Shown: positions 17,370 through 24,631 of the stretch, in pieces
How the letters are laid out: each line of letters begins with the position of its first letter
Position numbering within the stretch: the first letter of the stretch is position 1
Source of the DNA: Acidobacteriota bacterium
GTDB taxonomy: Bacteria; Acidobacteriota; Terriglobia; Terriglobales; Acidobacteriaceae
Assembly: GCA_003224855.1 (NCBI GenBank)
Contig: QHZY01000002.1
Location: 1 to 32,870, forward strand
Length of the DNA: 32,870 nt
Reading direction: 5' to 3'
Notes under the pieces: model-generated
What the model was told of the DNA's origin: nothing
Seen by the model: only the letters and a program-made list of their open reading frames with translations
The model's database searches: none
Position numbers and translations under genes: made by a program

Positions 17370-17531
17370 ATGACCGGCTCATCACCCTTGGCAGCTCTCT
17401 ACTGCGCAGACCCAAACTGTAAGTTCTGCAAGGAACTGCGAGAATTGAACGAGCAACTTAAAAAAACAGCGACTTCGTCACGAACAATGCCGATTGAAAC
17501 GCGAGGAGTCGCGTCGAAGTCTATAGCCTGA
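17370..17531 (+). CDS. Small CxxxxxCxxC protein, 53 residues
   Basis: ATG 17370 follows a strong ribosome site GGGGAGG at a spacing of five to six bases. The 53-residue product begins MTGSSPLAALYCADPNCKFC, with cysteines spaced C-x5-C-x2-C, and continues into a charged helix (KELRELNEQLKKT). The cysteine pattern suggests a small metal-binding or redox knuckle, but there are only three cysteines, so a fourth ligand or a partner would be needed. An overlapping frame (17225-17422) has no comparable ribosome site and I regard it as a shadow. It lies between the tRNA-Leu copies. No function is known to me. Confidence 0.6.
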   Translation: MTGSSPLAALYCADPNCKFCKELRELNEQLKKTATSSRTMPIETRGVASKSIA

Positions 17532-17592
17532 AACCAAGGCGGCAATAGCCGATTGTCAGCCACTGGTCACAGCCTGGAACTAACCTACCTCT

Positions 17593-17790
17593 TTACACGT
17601 CCAGCGGCACCGTCGCTACGAACTCAAGCAGACGCTCTTCCAAAGACCCTTCTCGACTGTTGAGAATGTAGTCAGCTATAGCGCAGCGAATTTTGAGTGA
17701 CTCCGAAGGCAATGCGGAGGGAACATCTGGTTGATTCACAAACTCCGTGAATGCCCGTTGCAATTCTCTTGGGGGAATAGGGGGGATCAT
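17593..17790 (-). CDS. Small hypothetical protein, 65 residues
   Basis: The translation MIPPIPPRELQRAFTEFVNQ, then PSESLKIRCAIADYILNSRE and a final helix, is predicted helical and soluble with a proline-rich start. A TATAAT hexamer on the minus strand lies only about 8 bases upstream of the ATG and no ribosome site is visible, so a leaderless transcript is possible. No family is recognised. It sits just before the 3' end of the intact tRNA-Leu, inside the stretch bounded by the two tRNA-Leu copies. Composition looks protein-like, but the evidence is modest. Confidence 0.45.
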   Translation of the reverse strand: MIPPIPPRELQRAFTEFVNQPDVPSALPSESLKIRCAIADYILNSREGSLEERLLEFVATVPLDV

Positions 17791-17889
17791 AGCGGCGGAT
17801 TATAAGTCCGTTTCCAATTTGGCTGAAACGCCAGAAAACGTCAGAACAGAAGAGAAATTAGTGCTTCGAGCGGCCGGGCGTAGAGATTC

Positions 17890-17975
17890 TGGTGCCGGGA
17901 ACAGGACTTGAACCTGCACGCCTTTTGGGCATTGGATCCTAAGTCCAACGCGTCTGCCAATTCCGCCATCCCGGC
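17890..17975 (-). tRNA. tRNA-Leu (anticodon UAG)
   Basis: Read on the minus strand from 17975, the acceptor strand GCCGGGA pairs with TCCCGGC, followed by discriminator A and an encoded CCA at 17890-17892. The D-arm contains GCGGAATTGGCAGACGC. The anticodon stem TTGGA/TCCAA encloses loop CTTAGGA with anticodon TAG (17939-17941 on the plus strand). A long variable arm typical of class II leucine tRNA (GCCCAAAAGGCG) precedes the T-arm with loop TTCAAGT. All arms pair, so it should be functional. Confidence 0.95.
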
Positions 17976-18073
17976 GCTTGCAATATTTTAATGTGACTTC
18001 CTATTCGGAAGATAGGGATTGCCCTGCAACTTCTTGTGGTTTGAAGATCGGCGACTCACGCCAGCAAGTTTGC

Positions 18074-18349
18074 TTACTGCACCTGGTTGAGTCCGCTGTA
18101 GATCATCATTCCGGCTAGGAGCAAGAATCCAACCCCCGAGGTCGCGCCCAGGATCTTGACAAAGGGGTTGATCTTGTTGACCTTCGCCACCAGCTCCCGC
18201 TGCTCGGCCGCCATCTGCGAGGCAGAGTCATCCAGGAACAGCTGCTCGTCTTCCTGCATGGTGAGTGTGCTGCGGTAGATGAGGAGAATAATCAGGACTG
18301 CGGTCAAAACGGCCCACGCAATCCCCGGATACAAAACATAAGGAGGCAT
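18074..18349 (-). CDS. Small hypothetical membrane protein, two helices
   Basis: The 91-residue product has an N-terminal membrane helix (about 8-25, PGIAWAVLTAVLIILLIY), a central charged stretch of about 35 residues rich in Glu, Asp, Gln and Lys, and a second helix near the C-terminus (about 68-86, LGATSGVGFLLLAGMMIY). A purine-rich ribosome site (GAGGTGG on the minus strand) precedes the ATG at 18349. No family is recognised. It stands alone between tRNA-Leu and a tRNA-like relic. Confidence 0.6.
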   Translation of the reverse strand: MPPYVLYPGIAWAVLTAVLIILLIYRSTLTMQEDEQLFLDDSASQMAAEQRELVAKVNKINPFVKILGATSGVGFLLLAGMMIYSGLNQVQ

Positions 18350-18393
18350 ATGCCACCTCGGGCACTGAGATCGAGCCGCTCCCGTGACCTTTA

Positions 18394-18474
18394 TGCCGGT
18401 GTGGGTTTCGAACCCGCACCAGCCTCGGGTAAGGGCCCGGGAGAATTATAGCGCTGCCGCTCAACTACCGCGAA
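18394..18474 (-). other. tRNA-like sequence, probably degenerate
   Basis: The minus strand contains a D-arm-like TAGTTGAGCGGCAGCGC near its 5' end and a T-arm GGGTTCGAAACCC near its 3' end, at about the right distance (81 bases overall). However, the acceptor strands (TTCGCGG and ACCGGCA) do not pair, no CCA follows, and I cannot fold an anticodon arm with a seven-base loop. The T-arm is part of an almost perfect 13-pair hairpin (18396-18424). I read it as a tRNA relic, but a structured regulatory element is also possible. Confidence 0.35.
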
Positions 18475-18547
18475 GATTTATGAATGCGACCGTGGCACCA
18501 AATCGGTCATCAAAAGAATGGGCCAATCTGCCAGGAACTTGGCTTTT

Positions 18548-18578
18548 TTGGTTTCACACTGATATTGCCTGCTATAAT
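18548..18578 (+). promoter_or_regulatory. Promoter with extended -10 for the Fe-S protein gene
   Basis: TGCTATAAT (perfect TATAAT at 18573-18578 with an upstream TG) lies 31 bases before ATG 18610. A weak -35 (TTGGTT, 18548-18553) is 19 bases upstream, so the extended -10 probably carries most of the activity. A sigma-70 type housekeeping promoter is inferred. Confidence 0.65.
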
Positions 18579-18609
18579 CACTTTAGTTAGCTGAATCAAG
18601 GAGATAGGA

Positions 18610-18996
18610 ATGGCCACAACTACGACAACCACCCCGGAAATCAAGCCGGTCGAGAGCAAGCCGAAAGCGGCGCCGGTTACGCTGACGCCCCGAGCCATTG
18701 CCAAAGTAAAAGACATCATGGCGCAGCAGAACCCCGTGCCCACGGGCCTGCGCGTAGGAGTGGTGGGCGGTGGCTGCTCAGGATTTTCCTATTCCATGCA
18801 GTTCGAGAATGCTTCCGGGCTGATGGATAAAGTATTCGACATGGAGGGACTGAAGGTTTACGTGGACTCAACCTCCGTAACATATCTGAACGGCTGTATC
18901 GTCGATTATGTCGAGACGCTCGAAGGCGCCGGCTTCAAATTCGAAAACCCGAATGTGAAGAGCACCTGTGGATGCGGTTCCTCGTTCAACGTGTAA
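18610..18996 (+). CDS. A-type Fe-S cluster assembly/carrier protein (IscA/ErpA family)
   Basis: The 128-residue product carries the A-type carrier signature with the three conserved cysteines: C56 in GGGCSGFSY and C120/C122 in STCGCGSSF. It starts with a Thr-rich extension of about 20 residues, then LTPRAIAKVKDIM, the usual opening helix. These proteins accept Fe-S clusters from a scaffold and pass them to apo-enzymes. IscA, ErpA and SufA cannot be separated from one sequence, and no isc or suf genes are nearby, so I leave the symbol empty. AAGGAGAT precedes the ATG, with a promoter upstream and a strong terminator 21 bases after the stop, so it is a single-gene transcript. Confidence 0.93.
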   Translation: MATTTTTTPEIKPVESKPKAAPVTLTPRAIAKVKDIMAQQNPVPTGLRVGVVGGGCSGFSYSMQFENASGLMDKVFDMEGLKVYVDSTSVTYLNGCIVDYVETLEGAGFKFENPNVKSTCGCGSSFNV

Positions 18997-19016
18997 GCCG
19001 GATTTTGGAGAAATTT

Positions 19017-19042
19017 AAGGCCCCGTCACGGACGGGGCCTTT
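19017..19042 (+). terminator. Intrinsic terminator after the Fe-S protein gene
   Basis: A perfect stem, GGCCCCGTC (19019-19027) and GACGGGGCC (19031-19039), with a three-base loop, extended by two flanking A-T pairs and followed by TTTCTGTCTTT. It ends the plus-strand transcript shortly after the TAA at 18994. Confidence 0.85.
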
Positions 19043-19169
19043 CTGTCTTTACGACTAGCGCAGTCCGCCAGCGGATTGGCGGTGCAGGCAGCGGGAGGTG
19101 CCCCGCGCAGCAAATTGCGGCAGATAAAAAATTGGGTGATGCTCACCTGGCCGTCCGAAAATCGCCAGC

Positions 19170-20318
19170 TTATTTCGGAACGTCTGGCCGGTCTGCCGCC
19201 TGCGGGGCGTAAACGAAAAACTGTTTTGAGTGCTGTTCGCGAGCCATTCGTTCCTGATGCTGCCTGGCCGCTTCACGATAAGCGTGCATTTCGCGTTGCG
19301 CATTCTCAGTCTGGCCCAGGTGACGATAGACCTGCGATAGGCGGTAGTGGGCCTGCTCTGAGTTGGGATCGAGTTCGGACGCCTTTTTCAGTGTGAGCAA
19401 TGCGTTGGGAAAGTCCTGCTTCTCGCTATAGACGCTCCCCAACTGAAGATAAGCCGGACCAAACTGTGGATCGAGGCGCATGGATTTCTGCAGCAGCGCC
19501 TCAACCTGGGATACGACCCGAGCATCCTGCGAGCTCGACGGCTGCTTCCACAAACTTAAAGCGTAAAGATAATTGGCGTTCGCATTTTCCGGTTGCAAAG
19601 AGGCGAAACGTTTCAGGGTGTTTCGAACGCGTTCACCGGAGACATTCTCCGCGACCAGGATTTTCCCAAGAAAAAGATGTGGCGTCGCATTGTTTGGCTC
19701 CAGATCAGAAGCGTCGCACAAACTGTTAATAGCCTGCTCATATGATCCGCGAAGATACCAGGCAGTGCCCATTGCAACCAGCATTCGAACCGAGCGCGGA
19801 AATAAGCGATGGCCCTTGGTGAATACTTCCCCAGCGGGCTCAGCGGCGCCATGCGCAACCAGTTCAGAGCCCCAGTCCAACAGGTTCTGCTCGCTCGGAT
19901 CCAGCTCAGCTGCGCGCTGGAACTGTTTGACTGCGGCTACTGCATTTCCTGAGTGCTCTTCTAGCTCTGCCAGCTGGTGATGCAAGTGGGCATTATCAGG
20001 ATCGCGCTGGAGCGCATTTTCCAGATCGCGCTTGTTAGTTGGAGCGGAGGTCGACTGGCCTTTGATCGACTGCACATCTTCTGCTAACGACTGCCTGGCC
20101 GCTGCGGTTGCATTCGATCCGTGGCCTCCCAGGCTGGTTGGATCCGCTACATCGGAAACCGTGAATTTAGGCTCGTCGTAAAATTCAGGAGCTTGCTGCG
20201 GCGGTTTAGAATCATCTTTCGTCTGCGATCGAACTACGGGTAAGAGAATTCCCAGAAAAAGAAGGACACCCATAGCCGAACGTGCGAGCCCGGTGCGCCA
20301 TATAAGAAATTGCCGCAT
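19170..20318 (-). CDS. Exported TPR-repeat protein
   Basis: The 382-residue product begins with a basic stretch and a hydrophobic segment (about 15-30, MGVLLFLGILLPVV), a signal peptide or membrane anchor. After a Ser/Pro-rich region of about 60 residues, tandem tetratricopeptide repeats follow; clear units include DPDNAHLHHQLAELEEHSGN, EPNNATPHLFLGKILV and DPQFGPAYLQLGSVYSEKQD. TPR solenoids bind other proteins, so this is probably a periplasmic or membrane-anchored scaffold. The C-terminal tail is basic and His/Gln-rich. There is no good ribosome site before ATG 20318. It is divergent from the nucleoside hydrolase, with 93 bases between the two starts. Confidence 0.82.
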   Translation of the reverse strand: MRQFLIWRTGLARSAMGVLLFLGILLPVVRSQTKDDSKPPQQAPEFYDEPKFTVSDVADPTSLGGHGSNATAAARQSLAEDVQSIKGQSTSAPTNKRDLENALQRDPDNAHLHHQLAELEEHSGNAVAAVKQFQRAAELDPSEQNLLDWGSELVAHGAAEPAGEVFTKGHRLFPRSVRMLVAMGTAWYLRGSYEQAINSLCDASDLEPNNATPHLFLGKILVAENVSGERVRNTLKRFASLQPENANANYLYALSLWKQPSSSQDARVVSQVEALLQKSMRLDPQFGPAYLQLGSVYSEKQDFPNALLTLKKASELDPNSEQAHYRLSQVYRHLGQTENAQREMHAYREAARQHQERMAREQHSKQFFVYAPQAADRPDVPK

Positions 20319-20411
20319 GGAGACGATGTTGTGTCATTTTATTGCAGCCAGTCGCGGCCAGCAAACACGCTGATGATGGCAAATGCAGTCAAATTAGGAT
20401 TTGAGGTGCAG

Positions 20412-21485
20412 ATGAAAACAGCCCGTGCCGTGTTTGTACTCGTATTGTTGTTTGCTTGTCTCCAGTCAGTTGCTCAGGAAAAACGCAAAATCATCATCGA
20501 TCAGGATGGCGCTGGGCCCGGCGGAACAGATCAGCAGTCGATGCTTCTGCTGATTCAATCGCCGCAGGCGGAGGTCTTGGGGATCACCATGGTCACCGGC
20601 GACCAGTGGCTTAAGGCGGAGACCGCGCATACCATCCGCATGCTGGAGCTTGTGGGACGCACCGATATCCCTGTGATCATGGGGGCCGAGTACCCGCTGG
20701 TGCGCAGCAAGGAAGAAACGGAACTCGCAGCCCAGAGATTTGGAGCTTACACCTGGCTGGGAGCGTGGACGCCGAGGTTCTACCATCCGCCTGATCAATT
20801 AGGGCAAATGCCCGAAGGAGAGCCGAACACCAAGCCGGCTGATGGCGACGCCGCGCACTTCCTTGTTCAGACCGTCCGCAAATTTCCTGGTCAGGTCACA
20901 ATTTATGCCGGCGGGCCAATGACCAATTTAGCGCTGGCGATCGCAATCGATCCAGAGTTCCCCAGGTTCGCGAAAGAGCTGGTGTTCATGGGCGCCAGCC
21001 TGAACCCACAGACGAACAATCCGGAATTTGTGAACACTCCTCGTCGCGAGTTCAACTTGTGGTTTGACCCCGAAGCTGCCCACGTTGTGCTGCGCGCTCC
21101 CTGGAAGAAGATTGTCTGCACGCCGGTGGATATCTCGGTGAAGACTCGCATGACGACGGAGCTGTTGAACCGCATCAAGGCTGGCACATCGCCAGCGGCC
21201 AAATACATTGGACAATATGGCCGCCTGTACGGCGAATACAACTATTTATGGGATGAACTGGCGGCAGCTGCCTGGCTCGATCCTTCGCTGATTACAAAAA
21301 AAGAAAACCGCTTCATGGACGTGGATATCGATAAGGGCGCGAACTACGGTTTTACGCTGACCTGGACAGAACGCGACCGGCCTAAGGTCGAATTGCAAGC
21401 GGTTGAGATCCAGCAGGATCTGGACACAGACAGATTTTACAAAATGTTTGTGGAGTTGTTGAACGGGCCGAAGCCACAGAAATGA
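20412..21485 (+). CDS. Exported nucleoside hydrolase family protein
   Basis: From ATG 20412, preceded by GAGGTG, the product is 357 residues with a signal peptide (MKTARAVFVLVLLFACLQ, cleavage near SVAQ), so it is exported. Nucleoside hydrolases split nucleosides into base and ribose using a calcium site. The N-terminal metal motif is present in an expanded form, IIIDQDGAGPGGTDQQSMLL (usual form D-x-D-x-G-x-D-D-x-x-A), followed by GITMVTGD and IYAGGPMTNLALAI. The C-terminal HD-x-x-A element appears as WDELAAAAW near residue 280, with Trp in the position of the usual His. Substrate is therefore open. The stop overlaps the next start (ATGA). Confidence 0.85.
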   Translation: MKTARAVFVLVLLFACLQSVAQEKRKIIIDQDGAGPGGTDQQSMLLLIQSPQAEVLGITMVTGDQWLKAETAHTIRMLELVGRTDIPVIMGAEYPLVRSKEETELAAQRFGAYTWLGAWTPRFYHPPDQLGQMPEGEPNTKPADGDAAHFLVQTVRKFPGQVTIYAGGPMTNLALAIAIDPEFPRFAKELVFMGASLNPQTNNPEFVNTPRREFNLWFDPEAAHVVLRAPWKKIVCTPVDISVKTRMTTELLNRIKAGTSPAAKYIGQYGRLYGEYNYLWDELAAAAWLDPSLITKKENRFMDVDIDKGANYGFTLTWTERDRPKVELQAVEIQQDLDTDRFYKMFVELLNGPKPQK

Positions 21486-22219
21486 AGAAGGAGAAGTTTC
21501 CGTTGCGCGGTCTGAAAGACCGGCTGCGCATCGTTCTGGTCAGGACGCGAAACCCTCTTAACATCGGAGCGGCGGCGCGAGCCATGAGCAACTTCGGTTT
21601 CTCGCACTTGCGCGTCGTGAAGCCCTATGAGCCCGCCTTTCGTGGCGCACGTTCAGCGGTTGGCGCAACCGAAGTGCTTGCGAATGCAGAGCAATTTGGC
21701 AGTGTTGCAGATGCGGTCGCCGACTGTGCGTTGGTTATTGGAACTACAGCAGCGCGACGCCGCGAGATTCTTCACGTCCTTGAGAATCTCGAGACGGGCG
21801 CTCCGCTTATACGCGCAGGCATGAGTTCCGGTCCGGTAGCGCTTCTTTTTGGATCGGAAAAGACCGGCTTATCGAAGCAAGACTTCAGTCACTGTCACTG
21901 GCTGATGCACATTTCAACTGCGAGCCGGCAGCCCTCCATGAACCTGGGGCAAGCTGTCGCCGTTTGTCTGTACGAAATTGCGCGAGAGACAGAAGTCGTT
22001 TCCGCAGGACCGCCGCTTGCCGCTGCGAGCGACCTGGAACGCATCACTTCCCTGCTCTATGAATCGCTCGCAGCCAGTGGGTATGTGCGCTCCGGGGCGG
22101 AAAGAACCACTAAGGAAAGGCTACGGCGCATGGTACGGATACTAAATATTACTGCCGAGGATGCCGAAACATGGATGGGCATGCTGAGGCAGATTGCATG
22201 GAAACTCACGCGTGTTTAG
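21482..22219 (+). CDS. SPOUT RNA methyltransferase, TrmJ-like
   Basis: The 245-residue protein has the SpoU/TrmH signatures: N-x-G-x-x-x-R in NPLNIGAAARAM (about 24-35), LLFGSEKTGLS (121-131) and SMNLGQAVAV (152-161). The deep-knot fold binds S-adenosylmethionine and methylates a ribose 2'-OH. Closest type by appearance is TrmJ, which modifies position 32 of tRNAs, because the protein opens directly with IVLVRTRNPLNIGAAAR and has a C-terminal helical extension of about 75 residues. It overlaps the nucleoside hydrolase by four bases, so both are probably in one transcript although their roles seem unrelated. Confidence 0.88.
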   Translation: MKKEKFPLRGLKDRLRIVLVRTRNPLNIGAAARAMSNFGFSHLRVVKPYEPAFRGARSAVGATEVLANAEQFGSVADAVADCALVIGTTAARRREILHVLENLETGAPLIRAGMSSGPVALLFGSEKTGLSKQDFSHCHWLMHISTASRQPSMNLGQAVAVCLYEIARETEVVSAGPPLAAASDLERITSLLYESLAASGYVRSGAERTTKERLRRMVRILNITAEDAETWMGMLRQIAWKLTRV

Positions 22220-22221
22220 TC

Positions 22222-22881
22222 CTAGGCTCCGCGCCTTGCCTTCAGTTCGTTCAACAACTGCTCGATGCGATCTTCTTTTTCGAGCGCGCTCAACCGGTCT
22301 TCCAGATCGTCGGATGCGATTTCCGACTTCGCTTTACTTTGAGCTTCGGTGTGGGCAACTTTCCTCTTCATGCGATCAAATGCGTTCGCGGACGATCCGT
22401 TCCCGGCGCTTATACGCGCTGCACCGGCTTTATCCACCGCCCGCGCCCGGCGGTGCTGGGCAATCAGCAGATCGGCCTTAGCCTTAGCTTCAATCAGCTT
22501 TTGCTCGAGTTGACGTAATGCGGTCTTAAGATTTTCTACTTGCGCTTTCTGGTCTGTCACCTGCTCCGCGAATCCCTGGCTGAGCTCGCGATAACTTTCT
22601 GTGCGTTGTAAGGCGGCGCGCGCCAGGTCGTCCTGTTTCTTGTCCACGGCGAGTTCGGCTTTGCGGATCCACTCCGCCACTTTGTCCTCATTTTCTTTCT
22701 GCTTCTTTTCGAGCAGGTGCTGATCGGCAATGGCAATTGCAACCTGCGTCTTTACCTGCAGCAGCTGATTTTCCATGTCGAGGATAACCTGCTTGATCAT
22801 TTTTTCCGGGTGCTCGGCGCGGTCAACCAAGTCATTGAGGTTGGCACGGACTAAGGTTGAAACTCGTTCCAGTAGTGGCAT
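22222..22881 (-). CDS. pspA: PspA/IM30 family membrane-stress protein
   Basis: From ATG 22881, preceded by AAAGGAG, the product is 219 residues, the usual PspA/Vipp1 length. The opening MPLLERVSTLVRANLNDLVD and AEHPEKMIKQVILDME are the conserved amphipathic helix and first helix of the family. The rest is a long helical coiled coil ending in a charged tail. PspA forms ESCRT-III-like assemblies that bind and stabilise stressed inner membrane. The frame is open to 23142 but the extra residues are not family-like and overlap the upstream gene. It is the last gene of the flotillin operon, 14 bases after a small membrane protein gene. Confidence 0.93.
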   Translation of the reverse strand: MPLLERVSTLVRANLNDLVDRAEHPEKMIKQVILDMENQLLQVKTQVAIAIADQHLLEKKQKENEDKVAEWIRKAELAVDKKQDDLARAALQRTESYRELSQGFAEQVTDQKAQVENLKTALRQLEQKLIEAKAKADLLIAQHRRARAVDKAGAARISAGNGSSANAFDRMKRKVAHTEAQSKAKSEIASDDLEDRLSALEKEDRIEQLLNELKARRGA

Positions 22882-22895
22882 AAAAAACTCCTTTA

Positions 22896-23087
22896 TTAAC
22901 TTTTTTGCTGGTGTGTGTGATGTACGCTGGCGCATTCTGCGCATGCGTTTCGTCCAATGCGGCTGCCGATCAGAACTCCGATCGCAATTCCCATCGAGAG
23001 CCACAGACCCACGTGGCCGGAAGCCACGCCAACCGCCGCCCCGATCCCCGCTCCCAGCGCAAGGCCAAGGCCAATTTGTGTCTTCAT
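22896..23087 (-). CDS. Small glycine-rich membrane protein
   Basis: From ATG 23087, preceded by AGGAGA, the product is 63 residues: MKTQIGLGLALGAGIGAAVG, then GLWLSMGIAIGVLIGSRIG and a tail with CAEC and two adjacent histidines. Two Gly-rich helices (about 5-22 and 27-43) with GxxxG-like spacing suggest tight helix packing. The Cys/His tail could bind a metal or form a disulfide. Earlier in-frame codons give no signal. It lies between flotillin and PspA, so a role in their membrane complex is a reasonable guess only. Confidence 0.7.
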   Translation of the reverse strand: MKTQIGLGLALGAGIGAAVGVASGHVGLWLSMGIAIGVLIGSRIGRNACAECASVHHTHQQKS

Positions 23088-23109
23088 GTAATTTCTCCTG
23101 CGGCATGCA

Positions 23110-23128
23110 GGGCCGGGCATCCCGGCCC
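23110..23128. promoter_or_regulatory. GC-rich stem-loop inside the flotillin operon
   Basis: GGGCCGGG (23110-23117) and CCCGGCCC (23121-23128) form a perfect 8-pair stem with a three-base loop in the 61-base gap after the flotillin gene. No T-run follows on either strand. It may weaken read-through or protect an mRNA 3' end, giving different levels of flotillin and PspA. Confidence 0.5.
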
Positions 23129-23148
23129 GGCCCACATTTCACGGCATG

Positions 23149-24600
23149 TTATGCACCATTGCTCTTGGTCGATGGTGGCAAGGCGTCCGGTTTTGCTGGC
23201 TTGTCGCCCAGCGTGCGCACTTTCGCGAACAGCTCGGACATGCTCATGCCCGACAAGGTTTCGAACAGCGCCGGCACCTGCGCCGCCATTTTGGTGATGT
23301 CGCCGGTGATTTTGTTCATGCCGGTGGCATCGCCATTGCCGGTTGAGACCACGGTAATTCGGTCCACGTTGGCCAGTGGTGCGGCCAGCGCTTTCACCAC
23401 CTCCGGCATATTGGTGAACAGCTTGTCGATTACCGCCGCCTGGTTGTACTCCTGGTAGGCTTCGGCCTTCACGTTCATGGCCTTGGCTTCCGCTTCGCCT
23501 TTTTTGAAAATGATTTCAGCTTCCGCTTCACCTTGTGCACGGATCGCAGAAGCGTGGCCTTCTGCCTCGACCATCAGCCGTTGCTTTTCGGCAGCAGCCA
23601 GAGTTTCAATGCGTTGCCGCTCGATTTCCGCCTGCTTCAGCACGGTCGCAATCAATTCGTTTTCACGGCGTTTGATTTCCGCTTCCTGCACTTTTACCTG
23701 CTGCTCTTTCTCCACCTGCTGTACTTTCACCTGTTCCGCGATCACCTGCTGCTGCATCACGTTGGCCTGGATGTCATAAGCCTTATCGGCCTGCGCCTGC
23801 TGCTTCTTGGTGACCTCGAGGTATTGCGCCCTCTTCACTTCCAGGTCACGCTGCGCCTCGGCTTGTTTGGCGAGTGAAAGCGTTTCCGCCAGCACTCGGT
23901 CCTGATCGGCTTGCGCCCTGGCTACCGCGGATTCCCGCTGTGCCAGCGCGCGTTTGATGGCCGTATCACGATCGGCTTCGGCTGCCGCCACATCGGCATC
24001 ACGCTTGATGCGCGCCACATCCGGCCGCCCCATATTGGTGATGTATTCGTTCTTATCGCGCACTTCTTTGATGGTGAACGAAATGACCTCAAGCCCCATC
24101 TTGTTCATGTCATCGGCGCAGGTGGAACGCATCCGGTCAGAGACCATCTCCGGCTGCTTCACGATTTCTTCCACCGTGAGCTGGCCGATAATTCCGCGCA
24201 GATGACCTTCCATCACCAGGCGAATCAGGCCTTCGCGTTGATCGGGCGTCTTGGTCAAAAACTGCTCGGACGCGGTCAGAATTGATTCCTGATCAGATTT
24301 CACTTTGATCTGCGCCACCGCTTCCACCGTCACCGCTACGCCTTGTTTGGTGTAAAGATCCTGCTGCGGTGCTACGTCGAACGACATTAATTCGAGCGAC
24401 AGCTCACGGCAGACCTGCACCATTGGAAACACGACGGTTCCGTGACCCTTCACGATGCGCGTACCGCCGAATCCATAAACAATCAGTGCTTCATGTGGTC
24501 CGGCTTTGCGGTAGAGCTTGGCAAACGTGCTCATGATGAGCAGCAAGGCCAGAACGCAAAGGCCGACAATGATCCAAATTTCCGGATTTAACTGCAACAT
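23149..24600 (-). CDS. floT: Flotillin family protein (SPFH domain)
   Basis: The 483-residue protein has one N-terminal membrane segment (about 9-26), the SPFH domain (about 30-205), beginning KAGPHEALIVYGFGGTRIVK, and a long Ala/Glu/Gln/Lys-rich coiled coil (about 205-390) with many EA pairs. The last part resembles the flotillin C-terminal oligomerisation region. Flotillins organise membrane microdomains and influence fluidity; bacterial FloT is commonly encoded with NfeD-type proteins, as here. AGGAGG lies just upstream of ATG 24600. Length and layout are as expected for the family. Confidence 0.93.
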   Translation of the reverse strand: MLQLNPEIWIIVGLCVLALLLIMSTFAKLYRKAGPHEALIVYGFGGTRIVKGHGTVVFPMVQVCRELSLELMSFDVAPQQDLYTKQGVAVTVEAVAQIKVKSDQESILTASEQFLTKTPDQREGLIRLVMEGHLRGIIGQLTVEEIVKQPEMVSDRMRSTCADDMNKMGLEVISFTIKEVRDKNEYITNMGRPDVARIKRDADVAAAEADRDTAIKRALAQRESAVARAQADQDRVLAETLSLAKQAEAQRDLEVKRAQYLEVTKKQQAQADKAYDIQANVMQQQVIAEQVKVQQVEKEQQVKVQEAEIKRRENELIATVLKQAEIERQRIETLAAAEKQRLMVEAEGHASAIRAQGEAEAEIIFKKGEAEAKAMNVKAEAYQEYNQAAVIDKLFTNMPEVVKALAAPLANVDRITVVSTGNGDATGMNKITGDITKMAAQVPALFETLSGMSMSELFAKVRTLGDKPAKPDALPPSTKSNGA

Positions 24601-24631
24601 AACCGCCTCCTCTTAACTCAAGACCCAAACT

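Noticed and set aside
17225-17422. Plus-strand 65-codon frame overlapping the three-cysteine protein
   Set aside because: No ribosome site, and the overlapping frame with strong ribosome site and cysteine pattern is the better candidate.
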